Assembly (NCBI RefSeq): GCF_900113865.1
Contig: NZ_FOQY01000007.1
Span: 248,001 to 312,000 of the forward strand
Source of the DNA: Streptosporangium canum
GTDB taxonomy: Bacteria; Actinomycetota; Actinomycetes; Streptosporangiales; Streptosporangiaceae
Length of the DNA: 64,000 nucleotides
Direction: 5' to 3'
This document shows positions 41,771 to 50,452 of this stretch, one piece after another (position 1 is the stretch's first letter; each line of letters begins with the position of its first letter). A program made the position numbers and the translations under genes. The notes beneath the pieces are model-generated. The model did not search any database. It worked only from the letters and a program-made list of their open reading frames with translations, and was not told the origin of the DNA.

Positions 41771-42480
41771 CGCCCGCACCCATCGCCGTCGCCCTGGACG
41801 CACCCGACCTGGAGACCGCGGCCCACTGGGCGAGCCTGGTGACGCCCCACGTCAGCACGGTCAAGGTCGGACTCGAACTCTACCTCCGTTACGGACCCGA
41901 GGTGATCGCCTCGGTGCGCGGGGCGAGCGGCGTGCAGGTGTTCCTCGACCTGAAGCTCCACGACATCCCGAACACCGTCGCCGGCGCGGCCAAGGCCGTG
42001 GCGCGGCTCAGGCCCGCCATCCTGACCGTCCACGCGGCCGGTGGCCCCGCGATGATCCAGGCGGCGGTGGAGGCCCTGCCCGACACCCAGATCGCGGCCG
42101 TGACGGTGCTCACGTCGCTCTCCGACGCCGATCTGGAGCGGATCGGCGTCACGGGTCCCTCCGATGACGCCGTGCGCCGTCTGGCGGTCGTGGCCGTCGG
42201 CGCGGGCGCCCAGGCCCTCGTGTGCTCGCCGCGTGAGGTCGCCACGGTGCGGGCAGAGGTCGGGCCGGACATCACCCTGATCACTCCCGGCGTCCGCCCC
42301 GTCGGCGCCGCGAGTCAGGATCAGGCAAGAGTAGCGACTCCTGAGCGGGCGCTCGCCGACGGGGCCGATCTTCTGGTCATCGGCCGCCCGATCACCGGTT
42401 CGGCCGACCCCGGGGCGGCCGCCGCGGGGATCGCCGCGGCGCTCCGGCGGACCCTCGCCGGCAGCGGACGCGCGGTGTGA
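41767..42480 (+). CDS. pyrF: Orotidine 5'-phosphate decarboxylase
   Basis: Last step of UMP synthesis. 237 residues. VALDAPDLETAAHWASLV, VKVGLELYLRYG and VFLDLKLHDIPNTVAGAAKA (catalytic Lys-Asp-Lys array) are intact, as are ITPGVRPVGAASQDQARVATPERAL and LVIGRPITGSADP (phosphate-binding). GTG 41767 overlaps the pyrD stop. A small cluster of rare codons (GCA AGA GTA) lies at about 42325-42333. Last gene of the operon. orotate phosphoribosyltransferase (pyrE) is not in this window. Confidence 0.96.
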   Translation: MTPAPIAVALDAPDLETAAHWASLVTPHVSTVKVGLELYLRYGPEVIASVRGASGVQVFLDLKLHDIPNTVAGAAKAVARLRPAILTVHAAGGPAMIQAAVEALPDTQIAAVTVLTSLSDADLERIGVTGPSDDAVRRLAVVAVGAGAQALVCSPREVATVRAEVGPDITLITPGVRPVGAASQDQARVATPERALADGADLLVIGRPITGSADPGAAAAGIAAALRRTLAGSGRAV

Positions 42481-42591
42481 TCCAAATCGCGGGAAACACG
42501 GCGCTGAGCGCAGTTTCGTCGACGCTCGGCGACTTTTCGGCTACACAAAGTGACGAAGTAGATTTTCTAAGGGAAGAAACTGGGGTTGACG

Positions 42592-42620
42592 TTGCTTGAA
42601 GCGTCATGACCAGCTAGTTT
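42592..42620 (+). promoter_or_regulatory. Candidate promoter of mihF
   Basis: TTGCTT (42592-42597), a 17-base spacer and TAGTTT (42615-42620). The surrounding 42530-42640 is notably AT-rich. An overlapping TTGACG at 42586 has a poorer spacing. Confidence 0.45.
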
Positions 42621-42666
42621 CCCTTCCCGTCCGAGTACATCCACAGGAAATTCGAGGTGACCCGGC

Positions 42667-42990
42667 GTGGCTCTTCCTCCCCTTACCCCTGAGCAGCGCG
42701 CCGCAGCCCTAGAGAAGGCTGCCAAGGCCCGCCGAGAGCGTGCCGAGGTTAAGAATCGCCTGAAGCACGGCGCGATCTCTCTGGCTGAGGTGCTCAAAGA
42801 CGGGCAGGCCGACGACGTCATCGGCAAGATGAAGGTGTCGGCCCTTCTGGAGTCGCTCCCCGGCGTGGGCAAGGTCCGCGCCAAGCAGCTGATGGAGCGG
42901 CTTGGCATCGCAGAGTCCCGCCGCGTGCGGGGCCTCGGCGCCAACCAGCGAGCTTCGCTCGAGCGTGAGTTCGGCGGTGCCGAGAGCTAG
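42667..42990 (+). CDS. mihF: Integration host factor, actinobacterial type
   Basis: Nucleoid-associated DNA-bending protein of 107 residues, unrelated in fold to enteric IHF. A basic N-terminal helix (EQRAAALEKAAKARRERAEVKNRLKHG) is followed by SLAEVL and a helix-turn-helix/helix-hairpin-helix region, LLESLPGVGKVRAKQLMERLGIAESRRVRGLGANQRASLEREFG. It binds duplex DNA non-specifically. GTG 42667 has GAGGTGA six bases upstream. The order mihF-gmk-rpoZ is conserved in actinobacteria. Confidence 0.97.
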   Translation: MALPPLTPEQRAAALEKAAKARRERAEVKNRLKHGAISLAEVLKDGQADDVIGKMKVSALLESLPGVGKVRAKQLMERLGIAESRRVRGLGANQRASLEREFGGAES

Positions 42991-43052
42991 TCTCGGTTCA
43001 GTAAGAACACGCTCACCCGCATCCGCGGGAACGGCATCACGGGGGGTTTGGA

Positions 43053-43757
43053 GTGACCGGAACGTCGTGGCCCGGCGAGAGTCGGGTCCCGGAGGGAACC
43101 GCTGAGAGCGGGTCCGGTGGCTTCACCTCCCCGGTCGCAGGCCTGGTGGCGGCGCGAGCCTCCGCCGGGCCGACCGGCAACCGCCTGACGGTCCTCTCAG
43201 GGCCGTCAGGCGTCGGCAAGTCCACGGTCGTCGCCGAGCTTCGGCGGGCACACCCCCAGGTGTGGCTGTCGGTCTCGGTGACCACCAGGAAGCCCCGGCC
43301 GGGGGAGACCCACGGGGTGGAGTACTTCTTCGCCGACGACGACGAGTTCGACCGCCTGGCCGCCTCCGGCGAGCTGCTGGAGTGGGCCGAGTTCGCCGGC
43401 AACAGGTACGGCACGCCGCGCGGCCCGGTGCTCGAGAAGCTCGCCGCCGGAGTGCCCACGCTGCTGGAGATCGACCTCCAGGGCGCGCGCCAGGTCCGGG
43501 CGAGCATGCCCGAGGCGGTGCTGGTCTTCCTGGCCCCGCCGACCTGGGAGGAGCTGGAGAAGCGCCTGCGCGGCAGGGGAACCGAGCCCGAGGACGTCAT
43601 CGCCCGGCGTCTGGCGGCGGGCCGGATCGAGATGGCCGCGGAGCAGGAATTCGACCTGACTCTTGTGAACACGTCCGTCCAGGATGTATGTCATCGGCTG
43701 ATAGCCTTACTGGCTGATGCTCCCGAGGCTTCGAGCCCCGGTCGTTCACCTAGCTAG
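43053..43757 (+). CDS. gmk: Guanylate kinase
   Basis: Phosphorylates GMP to [22 protein letters not shown] is the Walker A loop, [20 protein letters not shown] the GMP-binding segment, and [17 protein letters not shown] with [11 protein letters not shown] follow. 234 residues, of which about the first 45 (rich in Gly/Ser/Ala) precede the conserved domain, longer than usual. GTG 43053 follows GGGGGG; a later start would remove part of the extension. rpoZ starts 13 bases downstream. Confidence 0.95.
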   Translation: MTGTSWPGESRVPEGTAESGSGGFTSPVAGLVAARASAGPTGNRLTVLSGPSGVGKSTVVAELRRAHPQVWLSVSVTTRKPRPGETHGVEYFFADDDEFDRLAASGELLEWAEFAGNRYGTPRGPVLEKLAAGVPTLLEIDLQGARQVRASMPEAVLVFLAPPTWEELEKRLRGRGTEPEDVIARRLAAGRIEMAAEQEFDLTLVNTSVQDVCHRLIALLADAPEASSPGRSPS

Positions 43758-43770
43758 GGGAAATCACAAC

Positions 43771-44034
43771 GTGGCAACGAACGCCGCCTATTCCGAAGGC
43801 ATCACCAACCCGTCGATCGACGCGCTCCTCGACATCGTCGACAGCAAGTACAGCCTCGTGATCTTCGGCTCGAAGCGCGCGCGCCAGATCAACGCCTACT
43901 ACTCCCAGCTCGGCGAGGGCCTGCTGGAGTACGTCGGCCCGCTGGTGGAGACCCACGCCCAGGAGAAGCCGCTGTCCATCGCGCTGCGCGAGGTCAGCGA
44001 GGGCCTGCTCACCTCCGAGCCGATCGAGGGCTAG
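43771..44034 (+). CDS. rpoZ: RNA polymerase omega subunit
   Basis: 87-residue omega subunit that helps assemble beta' into RNA polymerase. [40 protein letters not shown] is the conserved core containing the ARQIN motif. [14 protein letters not shown] ends the domain. GTG 43771 follows AGGGGAAATCACAAC. Adjacent gmk and coaBC are its usual partners. Confidence 0.97.
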   Translation: MATNAAYSEGITNPSIDALLDIVDSKYSLVIFGSKRARQINAYYSQLGEGLLEYVGPLVETHAQEKPLSIALREVSEGLLTSEPIEG

Positions 44035-44069
44035 TCCCACCGATGCGGACGCCTGGCGAGGGTGCGACG

Positions 44070-45455
44070 GTGAACGGGCCCGCCGGACGGGCGGCGCCGG
44101 GCGGCGGGCGAGACCACGGTCTCCAGCGCGCCGGGCAGGACGGCGTCGGCGGCGACCGGCCTCCGGCGGCCGAGCCCGACGGGCACGACCGGAGCCAGGG
44201 GCCCGGATCCGACGGAACCGGCCGGAGCCGCGGGCCCGGACCGGACCGGAGCCGTAAACCCGCCGTCGTCCTCGGCGTGAGCGCGGGAATCGCCGCCTAC
44301 AAGGCCTGCGAGCTGCTCCGCCTCCTCACCGAGTCCGGTCACGACGTCCGCGTCGTCCCGACCCGGGAGGCGCTCCGTTTCGTCGGCGAGCCGACCTGGG
44401 CGGCCCTGTCCGGCAACCCGGTGACGGCCGACGTCTGGGAGTCCGTGCACGAGGTGCCCCATGTCCGGATCGGACAGGGCGCCGATCTGGTGGTCGTCGC
44501 TCCCGCCACCGCCGACGTGCTCGCCAAGGCCGCCCACGGGCTGGCCGGCGACCTGCTCACCAACACCCTGCTCACCGCGCGCTGCCCGGTGGTGTTCGCC
44601 CCCGCGATGCACACCGAGATGTGGGAGCACCCCGCGACCCGGGCCAACGTGGCCACGCTCCGCGAGCGCGGCGCGATCGTCATCGACCCCGCCGTGGGCC
44701 GCCTGACCGGCGCCGACACCGGCCGCGGCCGGCTGCCCGACCCCAAGGAGATCTTCGAGGTCTGCCGCAGGGTCCTGACCGGGCGCCCCGCCGACCTGGC
44801 CGGCCGCCGTCTGGTGATCTCCGCCGGGGGCACCCGCGAGGCCATCGACCCGGTCCGCTTCATCGGCAACCGCTCCTCGGGCCTGCAGGGATACGCGCTG
44901 GCCCGCACGGCCGTCGCCCGCGGCGCCGAGGTGGTCCTGGTGGCCGCGAACGTCGCCCTGCCCGATCCCGCCGGGGCCACGGTGGTCCGGGTGGAGTCGG
45001 CCGTCGAGCTGCGCGCCGCCGTGCTGGAGGCGATGGAGGGCGCCGACGCCGTGGTCATGGCCGCCGCCGTCGCCGACTTCCGGCCCTCGGCGCAGAGCGG
45101 CTCGAAGATCAAGAAGACCTCCGCCGAGCCCGACCCCATCCATCTGGTGAAAAATCCTGACATCCTCGCCGAGTTGGGCGACCGCCGCCGCGAGGGGCTC
45201 AAGCCATACCCGTCGGTGATCGTGGGGTTCGCGGCCGAGACCGACGACGTCCTGGCCAACGGGCGGGCCAAGCTGGCCCGCAAGGGCTGCGATCTGCTCG
45301 TCGTCAACCAGGTGGGCGACAACCTCGCCTTCGGCACCCCGGACAACGCGGCGGTGGTCCTGGCCGCCGACGGCGAGCCGGTGGAGATCCCGCGCGGTCC
45401 CAAGGAGGACCTCGCCGACGCGGTCTGGGATCTCGTCGCCCGGCGACTGCCCTGA
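44070..45455 (+). CDS. coaBC: Phosphopantothenoylcysteine decarboxylase/synthetase
   Basis: Bifunctional coenzyme A enzyme. The CoaC flavin domain has VVLGVSAGIAAYKACELLRLL, VRIGQGADLVVVAPATADVLAKAAHGLAGDLLTNTLLT and VVFAPAMHTEMW. The CoaB ligase domain begins RRLVISAGGTREAIDPVRFIGNRSSGLQGYALA and includes KNPDIL and IVGFAAETDD. About 65 Gly/Pro/Asp-rich residues precede the first motif, an unusual N-terminal extension. GTG 44070 has GAGGG eight bases upstream and is preferred to ATG 44043, which has none. Confidence 0.94.
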   Translation: MNGPAGRAAPGGGRDHGLQRAGQDGVGGDRPPAAEPDGHDRSQGPGSDGTGRSRGPGPDRSRKPAVVLGVSAGIAAYKACELLRLLTESGHDVRVVPTREALRFVGEPTWAALSGNPVTADVWESVHEVPHVRIGQGADLVVVAPATADVLAKAAHGLAGDLLTNTLLTARCPVVFAPAMHTEMWEHPATRANVATLRERGAIVIDPAVGRLTGADTGRGRLPDPKEIFEVCRRVLTGRPADLAGRRLVISAGGTREAIDPVRFIGNRSSGLQGYALARTAVARGAEVVLVAANVALPDPAGATVVRVESAVELRAAVLEAMEGADAVVMAAAVADFRPSAQSGSKIKKTSAEPDPIHLVKNPDILAELGDRRREGLKPYPSVIVGFAAETDDVLANGRAKLARKGCDLLVVNQVGDNLAFGTPDNAAVVLAADGEPVEIPRGPKEDLADAVWDLVARRLP

Positions 45456-45510
45456 TCCGCTTGCCGGACCTCCCCGTACGGCGGATACTGCGTCCGGAGT
45501 GACCTGCGAC

Positions 45511-45531
45511 GTTGCAGCACGAGTTGCAGCA
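45511..45531 (+). promoter_or_regulatory. Direct repeat upstream of the 122-residue protein gene
   Basis: GTTGCAGCA occurs at 45511-45519 and 45523-45531, a 12-base period, ending about 15 bases before ATG 45547. It could be an operator or a local duplication. Confidence 0.4.
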
Positions 45532-45546
45532 TGAAGGGAATTGACC

Positions 45547-45915
45547 ATGCCGGTCCCCGCCGCCGTCAGGGCCCGCTGCCGCGCCCTGCTCCCCCCAGGG
45601 GAGGACATGCGCTACATCCTGCCCGCGCTGTCGGTCGGCTCGCCGGGGATGGCGACCTTCCTGATCGTGGTCACCGACCGTTCGATCTCCGTGCTGTCCA
45701 CCAAGTTCTTCGACCAGGACGCGCCGACCTCGGTCTACGCCACCCACGCGCGCCGGACGAGGCTCGGCCCGGTGGAGTTCTCCGCGGGCGCGGCCATCGA
45801 GCTCGGCGACATGGTGTTCGAGATCGACGAGGAGTACGCGGCGGTGGTCCGCGCCGCCGACGCCGAGGTGTTCGCGCCCGAGACGCTGCCCCCCGATCCG
45901 CTGCCCGACCTGTGA
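45547..45915 (+). CDS. Conserved-looking protein of unknown function, 122 residues
   Basis: I do not recognise the family. The sequence RYILPALSVGSPGMATFLIVVTDRSISVLSTKFFDQDAPTSVYATHARRTRLGPVEF alternates hydrophobic strands and could form a PH-like beta barrel, similar in pattern to bacterial PH-domain proteins. That is inference. The C-terminus is acidic and Pro-rich. There is no signal peptide or membrane span. ATG 45547 follows GAAGGGAATTGACC. It lies between coaBC and metK, 91 bases after coaBC. Confidence 0.7.
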   Translation: MPVPAAVRARCRALLPPGEDMRYILPALSVGSPGMATFLIVVTDRSISVLSTKFFDQDAPTSVYATHARRTRLGPVEFSAGAAIELGDMVFEIDEEYAAVVRAADAEVFAPETLPPDPLPDL

Positions 45916-46028
45916 CCTCTTAGTGTGAACACGAGTGCAGGTGGGCCGTCCAGGGATGGCACGGGTCACTTGGGGATGCGCCGGTCAAGGGGGCGGCTCC
46001 GGGGCCGGCCCGGCTGCGGGGGCTGCGG

Positions 46029-46604
46029 ATGCCGCACATCGTTCGCGTTCTGGCCGTGCTGACCTTGACGCTGTCGCTGTCCCCGTGGGGGGCCGCGGCG
46101 CACGCCGATCCGCCGGCCGCCGTCCCGGAGCCGCCGGTCGCGGTCACCGAGCCGGTGACCGACCGGGCGAGCGCGCTCGGCGGCCGCCGGGCCGAGGTCG
46201 AGGCGGCCATCGCGAGACTGCGGGGCCGTCACGGCGTCCGCCTGTACGTCGTCTACGTCCGGAGCTTCTCCGGCCTGGACGCGACCGACTGGGCCGCCAC
46301 GACGGCCCGGCTCAGCGGTCTGGGCCCGCTCGACCTGCTGCTGGCCGTCGCCACCGGGGAGGGCCGCTACGCCGTCTCCGCCGACCAGGCCTTCCCGCTG
46401 TCGGGCGCGCAGCTCGACTCGGTGGCCGCGACCGCGATCGAGCCCGAGCTGCGGCACTCCGACTGGGCGGGCGCGCCGATCGTCGCGGCCAGGGAGTACG
46501 ACGCGGTGCTGGCCTCCGCGGGCACCGTCTCGGCGTGGAACGGCCCGGCTCACGGCCCCCGCCAGGGGCCGGCCGTACCGATTCCCGACCGATCGTGGGG
46601 GTGA
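46029..46604 (+). CDS. Short secreted TPM-domain protein
   Basis: 191 residues. A signal peptide (VRVLAVLTLTLSLSPWGAAAHA) precedes a TPM domain: PVTDRASALGGRRAEVEAAIARLRGRHGVRLYVVYVRSFSGLDATDWAATTARLSGLGPLDLLLAVATGEGRYAVSA, then LRHSDWAGAPIVAAREYD. TPM proteins occur in the envelope; phosphatase or chaperone roles have been proposed. Actinobacterial homologues are usually longer, with a membrane span and coiled region after the domain, so this one looks truncated or minimal. A TAGTGT box lies at about 45922. Confidence 0.8.
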   Translation: MPHIVRVLAVLTLTLSLSPWGAAAHADPPAAVPEPPVAVTEPVTDRASALGGRRAEVEAAIARLRGRHGVRLYVVYVRSFSGLDATDWAATTARLSGLGPLDLLLAVATGEGRYAVSADQAFPLSGAQLDSVAATAIEPELRHSDWAGAPIVAAREYDAVLASAGTVSAWNGPAHGPRQGPAVPIPDRSWG

Positions 46605-46665
46605 ATCGGTACGGCGCGCCGAAGCTGGACACGAGATGGTTTCGCGACGCTGCTCCGGGTACGGC

Positions 46666-46671
46666 TAGACT
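46666..46671 (+). promoter_or_regulatory. Candidate -10 box of metK
   Basis: TAGACT, about 78 bases before the metK start. No SAM riboswitch pattern was recognised in this leader. Confidence 0.35.
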
Positions 46672-46748
46672 TCGGCTCAGCGCTCCTGGTGTCGTATCGA
46701 CGCCAGAGCCCCCAGACGCCAGCAGCCGCTGCATGAGGAGCCACTGAC

Positions 46749-47936
46749 TTGTCCCGTCGCCTGTTCACCTCCGAGTCGGTCACCGAGGGCCACCCGGACA
46801 AGATCGCCGACCAGATCAGTGACGCGATTCTCGACGCCATGCTCAAGGGTGACCCCAAGAGCCGTGTCGCCGTCGAGACGCTGATCACCACCGGTCAGGT
46901 CCACGTCGCCGGAGAGGTGACGACGGAGACCTACGTCGACATCCCCGGTCTCATCCGGGAGAAGATCCTCGAGATCGGCTACGACGCCTCCCACAAGGGC
47001 TTCGACGGAGCCTCCTGTGGCGTGTCGGTGTCCATCGGCGCGCAGTCGCCCGACATCGCCCAGGGCGTCGACGACGCCTACGAGGCCCGTGAGGGCGAGG
47101 GCGTCGACGAGCTCGACCGCCAGGGCGCGGGCGACCAGGGCCTGATGTTCGGCTACGCCTGCCGTGAGACCCCCGAGCTGATGCCGCTGCCGATCCAGCT
47201 CGCGCACCGCCTGGCCGAGCGCCTGTCGCAGGTCCGCAAGGACGGCACCGTGCCCTACCTCCGCCCCGACGGCAAGACCCAGGTCACCATCGAATACGAC
47301 GGCGACCGCCCGGTCCGCCTCGACACCGTGGTGGTCTCCACCCAGCACGCGGCCGAGATCGACCTCAAGGAGATGCTCGCGCCGGACATCAAGGAGCACG
47401 TGGTCGACCCGGTGCTCGAGGGCCTGGAGATCTCCACCGAGGGCTACCGCCTGCTGGTCAACCCGACCGGCCGTTTCGAGATCGGCGGCCCGATGGGCGA
47501 CGCCGGGCTGACCGGCCGCAAGATCATCGTCGACACCTACGGCGGCATGGCCCGCCACGGCGGCGGCGCCTTCTCCGGCAAGGACCCGTCCAAGGTGGAC
47601 CGCTCGGCCGCCTACGCCATGCGCTGGGTCGCCAAGAACATCGTGGCCGCCGGTCTGGCCGACCGCGCCGAGGTCCAGGTCGCCTACGCCATCGGCAAGG
47701 CGCACCCGGTCGGCGTGTTCGTCGAGACCTTCGGCACCGAGAAGGTCGAGATCGACAAGATCCAGCAGGCCGTGCTCCAGGTCTTCGACCTGCGCCCGGC
47801 CGCGATCATCCGCGACCTCGACCTGCTGCGCCCGATCTACTCGGCGACCTCCGCCTACGGTCACTTCGGCCGCTCGGAGTTCTCCTGGGAGGCCACCGAC
47901 CGCGCCGAGGCCCTGCGCACCGCCGCCGGTCTCTGA
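46749..47936 (+). CDS. metK: S-adenosylmethionine synthase
   Basis: Makes SAM from methionine and ATP. 395 residues, homotetramer. [86 protein letters not shown] (pyrophosphate loop) and [23 protein letters not shown] are complete. The start is TTG 46749, with GAGGAG eight bases upstream. A strong terminator follows 13 bases after the stop, ending this transcription unit. Confidence 0.98.
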   Translation: MSRRLFTSESVTEGHPDKIADQISDAILDAMLKGDPKSRVAVETLITTGQVHVAGEVTTETYVDIPGLIREKILEIGYDASHKGFDGASCGVSVSIGAQSPDIAQGVDDAYEAREGEGVDELDRQGAGDQGLMFGYACRETPELMPLPIQLAHRLAERLSQVRKDGTVPYLRPDGKTQVTIEYDGDRPVRLDTVVVSTQHAAEIDLKEMLAPDIKEHVVDPVLEGLEISTEGYRLLVNPTGRFEIGGPMGDAGLTGRKIIVDTYGGMARHGGGAFSGKDPSKVDRSAAYAMRWVAKNIVAAGLADRAEVQVAYAIGKAHPVGVFVETFGTEKVEIDKIQQAVLQVFDLRPAAIIRDLDLLRPIYSATSAYGHFGRSEFSWEATDRAEALRTAAGL

Positions 47937-47948
47937 CCCGCTCCGCCG

Positions 47949-47978
47949 CAGCCCCCGTGGGACCTCCCACGGGGGCTG
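47949..47978 (+). terminator. Terminator of metK
   Basis: Perfect 14-base inverted repeat: CAGCCCCCGTGGGA pairs with TCCCACGGGGGCTG across CC. Confidence 0.9.
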
Positions 47979-48050
47979 TCGCGTCTGCGGGGCCGCCCGT
48001 CCCGCAGGGCTCTGACCACCACCCGCGGCCCTGAGACGTCGATCCCTGTG

Positions 48051-48076
48051 TAGCTTCTTTTTTTCAAGATCTTGAA
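48051..48076 (+). promoter_or_regulatory. -10 box and palindrome before the first AfsR/LuxR-type gene
   Basis: TAGCTT (48051-48056) is a candidate -10. The 14-base perfect palindrome TTCAAGATCTTGAA (48063-48076) begins at the expected start point and ends just before the ribosome site AAGGAGAG. A repressor or autoregulator bound here would block both transcription and translation initiation. Confidence 0.5.
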
Positions 48077-48084
48077 GGAGAGAT

Positions 48085-50412
48085 GTGAGCGGGCGGTCGG
48101 GGACGGGCGAACTACCGGTGGAGGTCACGAGTTTCGTGGGGCGCAAGGAGGAGGTCCGCCAGGTCAGGCGCCTGCTCCAGGCCTCCAGACTGGTCACCGT
48201 CACCGGGGGCGCGGGCATCGGCAAGTCCAGGGTGGCCGTCGAGGCCGCCTCCGGGGTGCGCAGAGCCTTCGCCGACGGCGTCCGGTTCGTGGAACTGGCC
48301 GGGGTGAGTGATCCCGGTCACCTGGAGGAGGCCGTGGCCCAGGCGCTGGACCTGGCGGACCCGTCGGACCGCCCGGACGTCGAGGCGCTGGCGGACCATC
48401 TCCGCGACCGGCAGACCCTGCTGCTCCTGGACACCTGCGAGCATCTCGTGGACGCCTGCGCGCGGCTGGCGCAGACCCTCCTGGAGAGCAGTCCCGAGCT
48501 GCGGATCCTGGCCACCAGCAGGCAGTCGCTCGGCGTGCCCGGCGAGCACATCGTGGCGCTCGCGCCGATGCCCCTGCCCGGCCCGCGCGCGGTGGAGTCC
48601 GTGGCCGTGCTCGCCCGCTGCGACTCGGTGGCGCTCTTCCTGGAGCGCGTCACCGCCGTCGACCCGCACTACACGCTCACCGCCGGGAACGCCGCTCAGG
48701 TCGCCGAGGTCTGCGCCAGGCTCGACGGCATCCCTCTGGCCATCGAGCTGGTCGCCGTCCGGATGCGCACGCTCCCGATCGGCCGGATCCTCGGCCTGCT
48801 CGACGACAGGCTCTGGCTGCTGTCGGGCCTCACGGCGGACAGGCGGCACCCGACCGTCGGCGCGACCGTCGAGTGGAGCCACGAGCTGTGCACCGACGAC
48901 GAGCGGCTGCTCTGGTCGCGGCTGCCGGTCTTCGTCTCGACCTTCGACGCCGCCGCGGCCGAGGGCGTCTGCGCCGACGGGGCGCTGCCCGCCGAACGGA
49001 TCCTGCCCGCCCTGCTCGGCCTGGTGGACAAGTCCATCGTGATCCCGGTCAGACGGGGCGAGGGCACGGTCTACCGGCTGCTGGACATCATCCGGGAGTA
49101 CGGCGCCGCCAGGCTGCTGGAGAGCGGGGAACGCGAGTGGCTGCGCCGCCGCCACCTGCGCCACTACCTCGAACTGGCACACCGGGGACGGAAGGTCGGC
49201 CCGGACGCCGACCAGGTGGAGCTGTGGGGGCGGATCCGGCGAGACTGGCCCAACATCCGCGCGGCCCTCGACCTGTGCGCCGAGGACCCGGCCGAGCACG
49301 AGACGGGCCTGAACATGGCCTCGACGCTGTGGTACCTCTGGATCGCCTGCGGGATGCTCCGGGAGGGCCACCACCACCTGGAGCGGCTGCTCGCCCGCTG
49401 CCTGCCCGGGACCGCGTCGTGGTCGTGGGCGACGCTCATCCTGGCCTACGTCGCCATCGCCCGGGGGCACCTGGACGAGGCGCGGCTGCTGCTGGAACGG
49501 TGCAGGCGCGCTTCCCCGCCCGGCGGTGACACGCTCCGGCTCCTGCTGCTCAAGCTGAGCGGCACGCTGGCCGTCATCGAGGGCGATCTGCGCGGCGGGG
49601 AGGCCCGGCTGAGCGCCGTGGTGGACCGGCTCGGCCCCGGCCCGCACCTCCCCGAGGTGCTCCTGCCGTCGATGGTCGAGCTGGGCCTGAGCCTGATCTG
49701 GCGCGGTGAGACCGCGGCCTCCCGGGAGGTCTTCCTGCGCTGCCGGCGGCTCTGCGAGGAGCAGGGGAACGCGTGGGCGCGCGCCTACGCCGACTACGGG
49801 CTGGGGCTGGTCGCGATGGCCGAGGGCGACGCGGACCGGGCGGCCTCCCACGCGCGCGACTCGTTACGGGTGAAGAGGCACTTCTCCGACGCCATGGCGA
49901 TCGTGTTGTGCCTGGAACTGCTGGCCGCCGCCGCGGTGGACCGGGGTGAGCCGGCCAGGGCGGGGCGGCTGCTCAGCGCGGCCCGCACCGGATGGCGGGA
50001 CAAGGGCCTGCTGGGTTACCCGCTGATGGTCGAGGACAGCGCTCGCTGCGCCGAGCTGGTCAGGCGGAGCCTGTCGCGCAGGGACTACGACCAGGCGGCC
50101 CGCGAGGGGGCCGCGCTCGGCCTGGAGGGGGCGATCGCCTACGCGCTCGGCGAGGAGGAGGCCGCCGGGGGCGCCGTACGCCGCGACGCCGGCTGGGCGC
50201 CGCTCACCCGCAGGGAGCGGGAGGTCGCCGAGCTGGTCGCCGAGGGGCTGACCAACCGGCAGATCGCCCACCGGCTGATGGTCGTGCAGCGGACCGTCGA
50301 CTCCCATGTCGAGCACATCCTGGCCAAGCTCGGCTTCTCGGCGCGCGCCCAGGTCGCGGCCTGGGCGACCCGGCGGCGCCTGGGGGGCTCCGCCGCTCCG
50401 GAGAACGCGTGA
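48085..50412 (+). CDS. Large ATP-binding regulator, AfsR/LuxR type
   Basis: 775 residues. An N-terminal STAND-class ATPase (SFVGRKEEVRQVRRLL; Walker A VTGGAGIGKSRVAVEAA; Walker B LLLLDTCEHLVDA; RILATSRQSLGVPGE) leads to a long TPR-like helical region (about 370-700) and ends with a LuxR-type helix-turn-helix (LTRREREVAELVAEGLTNRQIAHRLMVVQRTVDSHVEHILAKLGF). Such proteins are ligand-gated activators, often near pathway genes, but none is adjacent here. GTG 48085 has AAGGAG five bases upstream. The next gene is a shorter paralogue. Confidence 0.92.
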   Translation: MSGRSGTGELPVEVTSFVGRKEEVRQVRRLLQASRLVTVTGGAGIGKSRVAVEAASGVRRAFADGVRFVELAGVSDPGHLEEAVAQALDLADPSDRPDVEALADHLRDRQTLLLLDTCEHLVDACARLAQTLLESSPELRILATSRQSLGVPGEHIVALAPMPLPGPRAVESVAVLARCDSVALFLERVTAVDPHYTLTAGNAAQVAEVCARLDGIPLAIELVAVRMRTLPIGRILGLLDDRLWLLSGLTADRRHPTVGATVEWSHELCTDDERLLWSRLPVFVSTFDAAAAEGVCADGALPAERILPALLGLVDKSIVIPVRRGEGTVYRLLDIIREYGAARLLESGEREWLRRRHLRHYLELAHRGRKVGPDADQVELWGRIRRDWPNIRAALDLCAEDPAEHETGLNMASTLWYLWIACGMLREGHHHLERLLARCLPGTASWSWATLILAYVAIARGHLDEARLLLERCRRASPPGGDTLRLLLLKLSGTLAVIEGDLRGGEARLSAVVDRLGPGPHLPEVLLPSMVELGLSLIWRGETAASREVFLRCRRLCEEQGNAWARAYADYGLGLVAMAEGDADRAASHARDSLRVKRHFSDAMAIVLCLELLAAAAVDRGEPARAGRLLSAARTGWRDKGLLGYPLMVEDSARCAELVRRSLSRRDYDQAAREGAALGLEGAIAYALGEEEAAGGAVRRDAGWAPLTRREREVAELVAEGLTNRQIAHRLMVVQRTVDSHVEHILAKLGFSARAQVAAWATRRRLGGSAAPENA

Positions 50413-50452
50413 ATACCGCCTGGTAGCGTTTCGGCGGACATGGGGGGCGAAA

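Noticed and set aside
46605-46748. SAM riboswitch in the metK leader
   Set aside because: None of the conserved SAM-aptamer patterns that I know could be found; only a -10-like box and a ribosome site are seen.
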